Positions 1 to 7,761 of a DNA stretch of 64,000 nucleotides are shown piece after piece. The stretch is taken from NCBI RefSeq assembly GCF_014648055.1, contig NZ_BMQJ01000011.1, forward strand, positions 1-64,000, in the 5' to 3' direction. This DNA comes from Streptosporangium pseudovulgare (GTDB lineage: Bacteria; Actinomycetota; Actinomycetes; Streptosporangiales; Streptosporangiaceae). How positions within the stretch are numbered: position 1 is the stretch's first letter; the number at the start of each line of letters is the position of its first letter. The notes below the pieces were generated by a model, which searched no databases, had not been told where the DNA came from, and saw nothing but the letters and a program-made list of their open reading frames with translations. A program made the position numbers and the translations under genes.

Positions 1-73
1 CGGCTTGGTACCGCTGCTCGACCACGCTCAACTCCGCCAGCACTCGGCGAAGTGTCACACAGGTCCTGAGCAC

Positions 74-90
74 GATCTGTCACGCAGATC
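74..90. promoter_or_regulatory. Perfect inverted repeat directly before a start codon
   Basis: Arms GATCTG and CAGATC are separated by 5 nt, and the right arm abuts the ATG at 91. The repeat could be an operator, possibly for the winged-helix regulator encoded just downstream, or a small hairpin that limits translation initiation. There is no recognisable Shine-Dalgarno sequence between it and the start. Confidence 0.4.
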
Positions 91-255
91 ATGAGACCCG
101 ACACGACCGTGATCGGAGCGGTCTACAACATGTTCCTGCGCCCGCAGGAACGAGGACCGCTGTGGACGGTGGCCGACGTGCTGGTCGCGTTGGTCGCGAC
201 CGCTCCTCTCCTGTACGGTGCGGTGCGTCTGTCACGCTCCGCGGAGGAACGGTGA
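91..255 (+). CDS. Small single-span membrane protein, 54 aa
   Basis: This ORF begins at ATG 91; the frame is closed upstream by a TGA at 67-69. The product has a short polar N-terminus, one hydrophobic segment at about residues 25-46 and a basic, charged C-terminus, so a single-pass membrane peptide with the C-terminus inside is likely. Its TGA overlaps the GTG of the next gene (GTGA), which indicates translational coupling to the winged-helix regulator. I do not recognise a named family. A small hydrophobic protein coupled to a MarR/ArsR-like regulator is a familiar actinobacterial arrangement, but the function is unknown. The ribosome binding site is weak, so the start is less certain than the coupling. 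Confidence 0.55.
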   Translation: MRPDTTVIGAVYNMFLRPQERGPLWTVADVLVALVATAPLLYGAVRLSRSAEER

Positions 256-557
256 GCCATCCACGGCACGCGCTCGACGAGATCATCCACGCCCCGGTGC
301 GGCTGTCCATCATGGCCATGCTCGCGGCGGCGGAAACGGTCGAGTTCGGCTTCCTGCGCGACACGATCGAGGTCAGCGACTCGCTGCTGTCCAAGCACAT
401 CTCCACGCTGGAGAAGGCGGGCTACGTGCGGGCGACGAAGGGCTTCGTCGGCAAACGCCCCCGGACCTGGCTGGCGCTGACCGACGAGGGCCGCAGCGCC
501 TTCCAGGACTACACGTCCGTACTCCGGCGGATCACGGAGGGAACCCACGGCGACTGA
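252..557 (+). CDS. Winged-helix transcriptional regulator, 101 aa
   Basis: A short one-domain regulator of the ArsR/MarR-like winged-helix class. The N-terminal helix (LDEIIHAPVRLSIMAML) is followed by a helix-turn-helix at about residues 35-58 (SDSLLSKHISTLEKAGYV) and a wing with basic residues (KGFVGKRPRTWLALTDEGR). GTG 252 is chosen because GGAGGA lies 5 nt upstream; longer in-frame starts lack a ribosome binding site. It overlaps the stop of the small membrane protein gene. There is no ligand-binding domain, so it probably senses through dimer or wing residues or through its partner. The gene ends before a strong hairpin that separates it from the convergent oxidoreductase gene. Confidence 0.85.
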   Translation: MSHPRHALDEIIHAPVRLSIMAMLAAAETVEFGFLRDTIEVSDSLLSKHISTLEKAGYVRATKGFVGKRPRTWLALTDEGRSAFQDYTSVLRRITEGTHGD

Positions 558-574
558 GCCGGCGTCCGGGAACA

Positions 575-613
575 CCGCCCCGGCCGGGTCTCGGGTGACC
601 CGGGCCGGGGCGG
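575..613. terminator. Bidirectional terminator hairpin
   Basis: A long GC stem (left arm 575-590, right arm 597-613, one bulged base, 6-nt loop) lies between two convergent genes. There is no U-tract, as is common in actinomycetes. Confidence 0.7.
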
Positions 614-643
614 CCCGTGCTTTCTCCTCCGGCGCGGCGGTGC

Positions 644-2161
644 TCAGCCCAGCTTCGTGGCGCCGGGCATGATGTCGTCGCGGAAGCGGCCCGCCGGGTC
701 CACCCGGTGGCGGACGAGGTCGGCGGCGGCGATCCGGCCGTCGGTGAGGTGCCGCTGTGGCTGCGCGTGCGACTCCACGAACGTCGGCGTCGTCCACCCG
801 GTGTCCCAGGGGGCGAGCGACTCCCGGACGGTCGCGATGTGCCGGGTGATGGCCTCGGCGGTGCCGGTGAGGTCCGGAACCCCGCCCCCCGAGTAGGCGT
901 AGGGGGCGTCGAGGTGGTCGAGCGCGCCGCCCTGGGGGTGCGGCCTGGCGTACGCGCCGCCGAGCTGGCGCAGGCCGGCGGAGATCAGCGGCGAGCCGGA
1001 GCCCTCGCCGACCACCCGCAGCAGCGCGTCGATCCCCTCGTCGCCCAGGTCGCCCAGCAGCATGTGGTCGCCGATGACGGCGACCGGGTCGGAGGGGTCC
1101 ATGTGCGTGTCGAGCAGGTCCACCGGCTCGGTGAGCTGCCAGGTGTCGAGCACCGGCTCGGCGACGGCGCGCAGCGGGCCGAGCAGCTCCTCGGCGTACC
1201 GCCGCGCGGCGGCCACGTCGTCACCGGTCTCGGCGAGCACCGCGCCGTCCACGCACAGGATGGGACCCGCCGACAGCATGGGCGGCACGTCGGGGATCTT
1301 CGGCAGGTTCAGCACCCGTACGGAGGTCGTCGCCTCGGGGGGCGCGTCCAGGGTCCAGCGCCGCCAGGTCCGCAGCAGTTCGCGGGCGTGGGCCGCGGGC
1401 CAGCAGGTCGTTCCCGTGACCACCTGGACGGCGGGGAACAGCTTCACCTCGATCGCGGTGACGACGCCGAAGCCGCCGCCTCCGCCGCGCAGGGCCCAGA
1501 ACAGGTCCGGGTCGGACCCCAGGCTCACCCGGCGCAGCTCGCCGTCGGCGGTGACCAGCTCGACGGCGCGGACGCTGTTGGCGGCCAGGCCGACCTTGCG
1601 GCCGTAGAAGCTCAGGCCGCCGCCCAGCAGGTAGCCGACGACGCCGACGGTCGGGGACGAGCCGTGCGCGACGGCCAGGCCGTACGGCGCCGCGGCCTTG
1701 GCGACGACGCCCCAGCGCGTTCCGGCGGGGATGCGGGCGACCCGGCGGATCGGGTCCACCTCCACCCCGCCGTCCATCTCGGTGCGGATCAGCAGGGCGT
1801 CGCGCATGGGCCGGGCGGCGGGGGCGGAGTGGCCGGTGGTGTGCACCCGCAGCGACAGCCCCTCGGCGTCGGCGAGGCGGATGGCCGCGCGGACGTCCTC
1901 GACGGTCCGCGCGACGACCGCCGCCGCCGGGCGGGGCGGGGCGGCCAGGTTGAACACGGCGGTCGCGGCGTCGTAGCCGGGCTCGCCGGGGCGGGCGACG
2001 GCGGTGACGGCGTCTCCGGCGGCGTGGCCGTCGGCCTCGGAGACGGCGACGGCGTCCCCGGTGGCCTCGGCGGCGGCGTGGCCGTCGGTCTCAGCGGCGG
2101 TGGCGGTGAGGTCGGCGGCGGTGGTGACGTCGGCGGGGCCGGTGGTGACGTCGGCGCTCAC
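644..2161 (-). CDS. FAD-binding oxidoreductase, berberine-bridge (BBE) family
   Basis: 505 aa. The PCMH-type FAD domain contains HTTGHSAPAA, whose second His is the expected covalent FAD anchor, then the PTVGVVGYLLGGG segment and PDLFWALRGGGGGFGVVT, all hallmarks of BBE-like oxidases. The second covalent-flavin Cys of bicovalent members is absent (Ser in GSSPTVG). The C-terminal BBE signature is degenerate (DPAGRFRDDIMPG instead of a usual FxxNxNI). The first ~58 residues are an Ala/Thr/Asp-rich low-complexity tail made of internal repeats. GTG 2161 is chosen for the GGAGAG site just upstream. It lies 20 nt behind the methyltransferase gene and shares its promoter. Probable role: two-electron oxidation of a pathway intermediate; substrate unknown. 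Confidence 0.85.
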   Translation of the reverse strand: MSADVTTGPADVTTAADLTATAAETDGHAAAEATGDAVAVSEADGHAAGDAVTAVARPGEPGYDAATAVFNLAAPPRPAAAVVARTVEDVRAAIRLADAEGLSLRVHTTGHSAPAARPMRDALLIRTEMDGGVEVDPIRRVARIPAGTRWGVVAKAAAPYGLAVAHGSSPTVGVVGYLLGGGLSFYGRKVGLAANSVRAVELVTADGELRRVSLGSDPDLFWALRGGGGGFGVVTAIEVKLFPAVQVVTGTTCWPAAHARELLRTWRRWTLDAPPEATTSVRVLNLPKIPDVPPMLSAGPILCVDGAVLAETGDDVAAARRYAEELLGPLRAVAEPVLDTWQLTEPVDLLDTHMDPSDPVAVIGDHMLLGDLGDEGIDALLRVVGEGSGSPLISAGLRQLGGAYARPHPQGGALDHLDAPYAYSGGGVPDLTGTAEAITRHIATVRESLAPWDTGWTTPTFVESHAQPQRHLTDGRIAAADLVRHRVDPAGRFRDDIMPGATKLG

Positions 2162-2181
2162 GTGCGGCTCTCCTTCCCGGC

Positions 2182-3759
2182 TCAGGCGGCGCGCTCGGCG
2201 GTGATGAAGACGAACGTCCCGCTGCCCGACTCCTCGCGGATGACCATCCCCGCCTCGGCCAGCCAGGTCCGCAGCTGCTCGGCCTCGAACAGCAGCATGC
2301 CCGCGGGGCGGCCGGGGAAGGAGTGGGCGGCCTGGAAGTGCCGGTAGACGGGGTCGGTGTCCCACACGAACGTCATCAGCGTGAAGGTGCCGCCGGGGCG
2401 CAGGCAGCGGCCCACCTCGGCGATGGCCGTACCGGCGTCGTCGGGGAACGCCTGCAGGGCGTTCCAGCAGACCACCGCGCCCAGGCTCGCGTCCTCGAAC
2501 GGCAGCTCCAGCGCGCTGGCCCGTACGGCCGGCACCTCGGGCAGCTTGCCGCGCAGCGTGTTCAGCATCGGCAGGCCCATGTCGAGGGCGACCAGCCGCT
2601 CGGCGCCGACCGCCTGGGCGATGACGCCGGTCCAGCGGCCCGCGCCGGCCGCCAGGTCCAGCACCGGGCCGTCGACGGGGCGCACGTGCGCGGCGATGTA
2701 GGCGTCCTCGGCGGCGGGCGTCACGGCCGCGTCCCAGTTGGATCCGGCGACCCGCAGGAACTCCGGCCGCATGAGGGCCTCGTAGTAGAGGCCCATGGTC
2801 GGCATCTCGGCGAGCTTGCGCAGTAGGTTGGCCGACGCCTCGTCGCCGGTGCCGGCGGCGGCGTCGCTGATGCCCTCGGTCAGGTCGAGGATGCCGCGGG
2901 TGACGGGGTAGGTCACCGCGCAGCGTTCGCAGCGGACGCTGCCGGCGCCGAAGTCCAGGCCGTCGTGGCAGGCGGGGCAGCGGAACGCGGCGGCGTGCGG
3001 GCGGAGCAGCTCCGGCCCGGCCTCGGCGGCGGGCGGCACGGTGGCGCCGGTGTCGGCGGGGTGCGGCACGCGGGGGATCGCCGCGGGCACGCCGTCGCGC
3101 ACCGTCCAGTACGCCTTGGCGCCCATGTAGGCCCAGACGTTGCGGGTGTCGTTGCGCCAGTTCACCGTGATCTGCTCGGGGCTCAGGGAGGCGATCCACG
3201 CCCTGTCGAAGGCCCGCTCCTCGTCGGTGAGCCGCCACACCGACGGCGCCGGCCACACCCGGCCCAGGTCGGGGTCGGCCGGGTCCAGCTCGCGCAGGCA
3301 CCGGTCCAGCCGCGACAGGTCGTCCACCGGCAGCTCCAGCCGGGAGACCTGGGCGAGGATCCGGTCGCGGTCCTCGGGGAAGTGCGCGAGGAGGTAGATC
3401 AGCCCCTGGGCCAGCGGCTCGTCGGGCTCGCAGCGGTCCAGCAGGTCCAGGTAGCGGTCCATGCCCTGCCGTACGGCGGCGCGCACCGGGCTGTCCGGGA
3501 CGTACGCCTCGGCCTCGGTGAGCAGCCCGAGCAGGACGGCCAGCAGGCCGGCCCGGTCGTCGCCGGCCCGGTCCAGGCCGTCCACGATCTCGGAGGCGGC
3601 GGGCAGCGCGAGGCCGGTCAGCGTGCCGCCGTCCCACACCGCCTCGACCAGCCGCCGGTACGCCTCCCGCACCCCGGCGTCCGGCGCGGCGGCGAACTCC
3701 TCCACCAGGGCACCGGCGGTCGCACGGGTGCCGGTCGCGTACGTGCTGTCAACGCTCAT
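2182..3759 (-). CDS. SAM-dependent methyltransferase with N-terminal helical domain and zinc ribbon
   Basis: 525 aa, about twice a normal class I methyltransferase. Residues ~1-200 are a helical, acidic region I cannot assign. A Trm112-like ribbon follows at about 255-290 (CPACHDG and CERCAVTYPV, then GILDL), then a type 11 Rossmann methyltransferase with motif I VLDLAAGAGRW, acidic motif II (LVALDMG) and LRPGG. Start ATG 3759 has AAAGGA 5 nt upstream. It is the first gene of a two-gene operon with the BBE oxidoreductase and carries a copy of the cluster-wide promoter motif 123 nt upstream. Likely a C-, N- or O-methyltransferase acting on the metabolite; the N-terminal domain may bind a partner or carrier. 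Confidence 0.8.
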   Translation of the reverse strand: MSVDSTYATGTRATAGALVEEFAAAPDAGVREAYRRLVEAVWDGGTLTGLALPAASEIVDGLDRAGDDRAGLLAVLLGLLTEAEAYVPDSPVRAAVRQGMDRYLDLLDRCEPDEPLAQGLIYLLAHFPEDRDRILAQVSRLELPVDDLSRLDRCLRELDPADPDLGRVWPAPSVWRLTDEERAFDRAWIASLSPEQITVNWRNDTRNVWAYMGAKAYWTVRDGVPAAIPRVPHPADTGATVPPAAEAGPELLRPHAAAFRCPACHDGLDFGAGSVRCERCAVTYPVTRGILDLTEGISDAAAGTGDEASANLLRKLAEMPTMGLYYEALMRPEFLRVAGSNWDAAVTPAAEDAYIAAHVRPVDGPVLDLAAGAGRWTGVIAQAVGAERLVALDMGLPMLNTLRGKLPEVPAVRASALELPFEDASLGAVVCWNALQAFPDDAGTAIAEVGRCLRPGGTFTLMTFVWDTDPVYRHFQAAHSFPGRPAGMLLFEAEQLRTWLAEAGMVIREESGSGTFVFITAERAA

Positions 3760-3882
3760 TGCGGTCCTTTCGCGAGGTCCATCCCGCGGGTCCGGCGCGG
3801 GACGCCGCCGCGGGCGCGGAGGTCCGTACCGCGGGTCCGGCGTGGAACGCCGCCGCGGGCGCGGTGGCGGACGACGCCCTTC

Positions 3883-3924
3883 AGCATCACACCGGCCTCC
3901 GGAGCCGGGCATCTCCCGGCGTGC
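3883..3924 (-). promoter_or_regulatory. Cluster promoter motif, copy a (methyltransferase-oxidoreductase operon)
   Basis: On the coding strand GCACGCCGGGAGATGC (3924 to 3909), then 20 nt, then the -10-like GATGCT (3888 to 3883). The start codon of the methyltransferase is at 3759. This is one of 12 copies of GCAnnCnnnnAGATGC in the window. Confidence 0.75.
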
Positions 3925-3947
3925 GGCGCCGCGTTCGGGCCATGCGG

Positions 3948-4055
3948 GCCGGGCGATCGCGCGGCGCCGCCCAGCCGCGCGTTGAGCCGGGCGATCGCGC
4001 GGCGCCGCCCAGCCGCCCAGCCGCTCAGCCGCGCAACCGTGCGTTGAGCCGGGCG
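3948..4055. repeat. Tandem duplication of the sigma-factor gene 3' end
   Basis: The final codons of the sigma factor gene (GCCCGGCTCAACG..CGG reading leftwards) and about 25 flanking bases recur immediately downstream, giving three related copies of the segment GCGTTGAGCCGGGCG on the + strand and a near-identical pair of longer units. A second pair of ~45-bp direct repeats lies at about 3784-3870. Neither encodes a convincing extra protein. Confidence 0.6.
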
Positions 4056-5170
4056 GCCTGTCGCGTGAGGTGGTCGCGTTCGGGGAGGCTGGGCGCCGAC
4101 CGGGCGGCTTCGGCGTAGAGCCGTGCCGCGGTCGCCAGGTCGCCGTCCCGCTCGCGCAGGTACGCCGTGACGGCGGTGTGGCGGGGCAGGGCGGGGTCGA
4201 GCCCCGCCAGGGCGGCCAGTCCGGCCCGCGGGCCGTCGGCCTCGCCGACCGCGACGGCCCGGTTGAGACGGGCCACCGGGCTGCCGGTGAGGCGCACCAG
4301 CTCGTCGTACCACTCGACGATCTGCACCCAGTCGGTCTCCTCCGCCGTCGGGGCGTCGGCGTGGAGCGCGGCGACGGCGGCCTGGGCCTGGAACTCGCCC
4401 AGGCGGTCGCGGCCGAGGGCCGCCTGGAGCACCTCGACGCCCTCGGCGATCAGCCGGGTGTCCCACAGGCCGCGATCCTGCTCGGCGAGGGGCACGAGCC
4501 TGCCGTCGGGGCCGGTCCGCGCCGGACGCCGCGCGTGGTGGAGCAGCATGAGCGCGAGCAGGCCCGCGACCTCCTCATGGTCGATCCTGGCCGCCAGCCG
4601 GCGGGTGAGCCGGATCGCCTCGGCGGCGAGGTCGACGTCGCCGGAGTAGCCCTCGTTGAAGACCAGGTAGAGCACGCGCAGCACCGTGGCGACGTCACCG
4701 GGCCGGTCGAGCCGGACGCCGGAGACGGTCCGCTTGGCCCTGCTGATCCGCTGGGCCATGGTCGCCTCCGGCACGAGGTATGCCTGCGCGATCTGGCGCG
4801 TGGTCAGGCCGCCGACCGCGCGCAGTGTGAGCGCGACGGCCGAGGCCGGTGTCAGGGACGGGTGCGCGCACAGGAAGTACAGCTGGAGCGTGTCGTCCAC
4901 CGCCCCGGCCGGGCCGGGCGCGGGCTCGTCCTCGACGCGCGCCTCGCGGTGCCGCCGGGAGACGTCGGCGCGGGCGGCGTCGAGGAACTTGCGCCAGGCC
5001 ACGGTGACCAGCCAGCCCTTGGGGTCCCGCGGCGGGTCCTCCGGCCACACCCGCACGGCCTCGACCAGGGCGTCCTGCACGGCGTCCTCAGCCGCCGCGA
5101 AGTCCGCTCCGCGACGGACGAGGACACCGATCACCGCGGGCACCAGCTCCCGCAGCAGCGACTCGTTCAC
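4025..5170 (-). CDS. ECF42-type RNA polymerase sigma factor with C-terminal TPR-like extension
   Basis: 381 aa. Sigma region 2 is at the N-terminus (AEDAVQDALVEAVRVWP, PKGWLVTVAWRKFLDAAR) and region 4 at about 105-165 (TTRQIAQAYLVPEATMAQRISRAKRT). A ~200-residue helical extension follows (VLYLVFNEGYSG.. to ..ARLNARLRG) of the kind found in ECF42 factors. The gene overlaps the stop of the upstream DGPF/YCII gene by 4 nt (ATGA), the diagnostic ECF42 arrangement. No anti-sigma factor is present; in this family the C-terminal extension is needed for activity. It sits inside the metabolite cluster but has its own ECF-type promoter, so it may be a resident stress regulator or a cluster regulator. 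Confidence 0.9.
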   Translation of the reverse strand: MNESLLRELVPAVIGVLVRRGADFAAAEDAVQDALVEAVRVWPEDPPRDPKGWLVTVAWRKFLDAARADVSRRHREARVEDEPAPGPAGAVDDTLQLYFLCAHPSLTPASAVALTLRAVGGLTTRQIAQAYLVPEATMAQRISRAKRTVSGVRLDRPGDVATVLRVLYLVFNEGYSGDVDLAAEAIRLTRRLAARIDHEEVAGLLALMLLHHARRPARTGPDGRLVPLAEQDRGLWDTRLIAEGVEVLQAALGRDRLGEFQAQAAVAALHADAPTAEETDWVQIVEWYDELVRLTGSPVARLNRAVAVGEADGPRAGLAALAGLDPALPRHTAVTAYLRERDGDLATAARLYAEAARSAPSLPERDHLTRQAARLNARLRG

Positions 5171-5574
5171 TCGGTCACCGTGGGCGGTTCGGCCATGAAG
5201 GGGCGCACCTCAAGCCACTCGTGGATCGGCTTCCCGCCCGCGCCCGGAGCCGCGGACAGCTCGCCGGCCAGCTCCAGCGCCCGCTCGTAGGACTCGACGT
5301 CGATCACCATCCAGCCGGCGATCAGGTCCTTGGTCTCCGCGAACGGGCCGTCGGTGACCGGCGGCCGCCCCTCGCCGTCGTAGCGGACGAACGTGCCCTC
5401 CGGGGAGAGCGCCTGGCCGTCGACGAACTCGCCGGTGCCCTCAAGCCGCACGGCGAAGTCCTGCATGTACCGCAGGTGGGCGGAGACCTCCTCCGGCGTC
5501 CACTGGTCCATCGGCACGTCGTTGACCGCCGCCGGCGCGCCCCGGTAGTGCTTGAGAAGCAGGTACTTGGCCAT
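5167..5574 (-). CDS. DGPF/YCII-domain protein, ECF42 partner
   Basis: 135 aa, one YCII-related domain with the signature TDGPFAETKD at about residues 79-88 and the usual MKYLLL-like first strand (MAKYLLLKHY). DGPF proteins are the conserved neighbours and targets of ECF42 sigma factors; their biochemical role is unclear. Start ATG 5574 is preceded by GAGGAGA. It is translationally coupled to the sigma factor gene and is preceded by a matching ECF promoter. Confidence 0.92.
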   Translation of the reverse strand: MAKYLLLKHYRGAPAAVNDVPMDQWTPEEVSAHLRYMQDFAVRLEGTGEFVDGQALSPEGTFVRYDGEGRPPVTDGPFAETKDLIAGWMVIDVESYERALELAGELSAAPGAGGKPIHEWLEVRPFMAEPPTVTE

Positions 5575-5625
5575 CGTGTTCTCCTCGGTACGGTACGGCC
5601 CCATTGTGGCCGTGCTCACTCCGGG

Positions 5626-5652
5626 GACGGAGCCGCGCGCGGGTTCTCGACA
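5626..5652 (-). promoter_or_regulatory. Probable ECF42 autoregulated promoter
   Basis: On the minus strand TGTCGA (5652-5647) is followed after exactly 17 nt by CGTC (5629-5626), about 50 nt before the DGPF start. From memory, published ECF42 promoters have TGTCGA at -35 and a CG(A/T)C-like -10, so the operon probably drives itself. Confidence 0.65.
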
Positions 5653-5862
5653 TCCCGCCGGCATTTTTCTCCGATGGATTTCGGCGCACCGGGTTCCGGG
5701 ACCCGCTTCCGGCCGTCACCACCCCGGGGCGTCCACCCCGCCGGACGGGAACCCGCCCGCACGCGGACGGCTCGCCGCGGAGCCCCCTTCCTGGGGTTCT
5801 CCGGCTCCGTCCCGGGCCGGCGCGTGCCTCGCGGCCGTCCCGGAGACGGCGGTGTCTTCTCC

Positions 5863-5903
5863 GCAACCACGGAGATGCGGGCGTTCCTGCGGCGGCAAAT
5901 CAT
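5863..5903 (+). promoter_or_regulatory. Cluster promoter motif, copy b (solute-binding-like gene)
   Basis: GCAACCACGGAGATGC (5863-5878), then 19 nt and AATCAT (5898-5903). The driven gene starts at 6055. The 480-nt gap 5575-6054 holds only this site and the ECF promoter; I see no further gene there. Confidence 0.72.
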
Positions 5904-6054
5904 GGACGCTGGGCGGGCCCTTTCCCGGTCCGTTTCCGCGACCTTCCTGTGCGCATCCCCGTTCGCCGGTGCGCGGACCGGCCGCCGGCCGGTCGCGAGC
6001 CGACCGCGCCCACGGCCACGCGCCGTGAAAGCCCCGAAAGCAGAAAGAGGTCAC

Positions 6055-7506
6055 ATGAAACGCAGGATTCCCATCGAGGTGTGGGTGCCGGACCTGACCT
6101 TTCCCGGCTGGATGGACCGCTGGTACAAGCAGGGCGAGGACTTCGAGCGGGCCCACCCCGAGTACGAGGTGCGGGTGCACGGCAAGGACTTCTGGCGCTT
6201 CCCCCGCCAGGTCGCGGAGGCGGCGGCCGAGGGCCGCACCCCGGCGATCTCGGAGTACTACTTCTACATGACCCAGGTGGCCCGCGACTCCCTGGCGCAG
6301 GACGGCAGCCCGCTGTTCACCTCGGTGCAGAAGGCCATCGGCGGCCGTACGGAGATCCTCGGCGAGCCTGTCGTGATCGACGACATCATCCCGCCGATCC
6401 GCGACTACTACACCTACCAGGGCGACCTCGACTCGATGCCGACGGTGGCCACCACGAGCCTGCTGTACGCCAACAAGGGTCTGCTGCGCCGGGCCGGGGT
6501 GACGAAGCTGCCGGAGACCTGGGAGGAGGTCGAGGAGGTCTGCCGGGCGGTCGCCGCGACGGCGGGCGGCCCCTCGCACGCCATCACCTGGTCCAACCAC
6601 GGCACGTTCATCCAGCAGGCGGTGGCGTCGCAGGGCGGCCTGCTCGTCGACAACCACAACGGCCGCGCCGGCCGGGCCACGACCTCCACCATGGCCTCGC
6701 CGGAGATGGTGGCCTGGGCGACGTGGTGGAAGAAGCTGCACCGCGACGGCCACTACCTCTACACCGGCAAGATCCCCGACTGGGCCGGGACGCTGCGGGC
6801 CTTCGCCGAGCAGGACGTGGCGATCCGGATCTCCTCCTCCAACGACGTGAACTACATGCACCGGGCGGCGGAGGACAACGACTTCGAGATGGAGGTCGGG
6901 ATCTTCCCCTACAACGACCGGGTGCCCTACGTCGGCAACGCGATCGCCGGCACGTCCCTGTGGCTGGCCAACGGCCTGGACGAGGCGACCCAGGAGGGGG
7001 CGCTGGCGTTCCTGCAGTACCTGCACAACCCGGAGTACGCCGCCGAGCGGCACCGGGCCAACAGCTTCCTGCCGCTGACCTACTCCTCGGCCGCGCTGCT
7101 GGAGGAGGAGGGCTGGTTCGACCGGCACCCCCGCCACCGGGTGGCCTACGACCACGTCATGCGGTTCCCGGCCGGCGCCGTACGGCAGCGGCCGGAGCTG
7201 GCCGGGCGGGTGCCCGCGTCGGAGGGCGCGATCTTCGGTGACTTCGCCGGCAACCAGGACGTCATGACCCGCGCCATGGGCGACATCCTGGCCCGCGACG
7301 CCGACCCGCAGGAGCGCTTCGCCTTCGCCGACGTCGAGGCGCAGCGGCTGCTGGACGTCTACAACGAGTACGCGCTGACCTCCGGGTTCCGCGACCCGGA
7401 GAACAGCCCCACCCACAGCCTCAGCGTGGAGGCGTTCAGCGAGGCCGCGGCCGGCCGCGACTACTCGGCGGCCGACATGGAGGCGGTCGTGCGGCTCAAC
7501 GGCTGA
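6055..7506 (+). CDS. Extracellular solute-binding protein family 1 homologue lacking a signal peptide
   Basis: 483 aa with the fold signatures of a UgpB/MalE-type sugar-binding protein: EVWVPDLTFPGWMDRWYKQGEDFERAHPEYEV at the start, LLYANKGLLRRAG in the hinge region and PLTYSSAALLEEEG near the end. The N-terminus (MKRRIPIEVW) enters the first strand directly. There is no signal peptide, lipobox Cys or permease gene nearby, so the protein is predicted to be cytoplasmic. ATG 6055 has AAAGAGG 5 nt upstream. A cluster-type promoter precedes it, which places it in the biosynthetic regulon. It may have been recruited to bind an intermediate or confer self-protection by sequestration; this is inference. 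Confidence 0.75.
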   Translation: MKRRIPIEVWVPDLTFPGWMDRWYKQGEDFERAHPEYEVRVHGKDFWRFPRQVAEAAAEGRTPAISEYYFYMTQVARDSLAQDGSPLFTSVQKAIGGRTEILGEPVVIDDIIPPIRDYYTYQGDLDSMPTVATTSLLYANKGLLRRAGVTKLPETWEEVEEVCRAVAATAGGPSHAITWSNHGTFIQQAVASQGGLLVDNHNGRAGRATTSTMASPEMVAWATWWKKLHRDGHYLYTGKIPDWAGTLRAFAEQDVAIRISSSNDVNYMHRAAEDNDFEMEVGIFPYNDRVPYVGNAIAGTSLWLANGLDEATQEGALAFLQYLHNPEYAAERHRANSFLPLTYSSAALLEEEGWFDRHPRHRVAYDHVMRFPAGAVRQRPELAGRVPASEGAIFGDFAGNQDVMTRAMGDILARDADPQERFAFADVEAQRLLDVYNEYALTSGFRDPENSPTHSLSVEAFSEAAAGRDYSAADMEAVVRLNG

Positions 7507-7562
7507 CGCTCCGCCGGCCGGCGTCCCGTCGGCCGGGGGACGGAGGACCTGAGGGGTCCCGG

Positions 7563-7645
7563 GCGCGGACGGCGCCCGGGACCCTTCCCGTGTGCCCCGG
7601 ACCCTTCCCCTGTGCCCGGGACCCTTCCCGTGTGCCCGGGATCCC
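7563..7645. repeat. Short direct repeats between convergent genes
   Basis: A ~21-bp unit (CCGGGACCCTTCCCGTGTGC and variants) is repeated three to four times. It is followed by a degenerate copy. No coding function is evident. Confidence 0.6.
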
Positions 7646-7718
7646 TCGCGCGTACCCGGCTCCCCGCGCGGCCACGGCATCGGGAGGCGGCGCGCGCCCG
7701 ACTCCGCGCACGCGAAAA

Positions 7719-7749
7719 GGGCCGGGGCGGACCGTGCCCGCCCCGGCCC
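7719..7749. terminator. Bidirectional terminator hairpin
   Basis: A perfect 12-bp stem (GGGCCGGGGCGG / CCGCCCCGGCCC) with a 7-nt loop lies just downstream of the convergent solute-binding-like and glycosyltransferase genes. Confidence 0.75.
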
Positions 7750-7761
7750 TCGCGCGGGTCG

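Noticed and set aside
644-3637. A 997-codon open frame on the minus strand covering both the oxidoreductase and the methyltransferase
   Set aside because: Only its last 506 codons have protein-family signatures; the remainder is an Arg/Pro/Ala-rich shadow of the methyltransferase gene in another frame, a usual effect of high GC.
5221-7506. Longer start for the solute-binding-like protein that would add ~280 residues and possibly a secretion signal
   Set aside because: The added part overlaps the DGPF gene, is Arg/Pro-rich, contains no signal-peptide pattern, and ATG 6055 has a good ribosome site.
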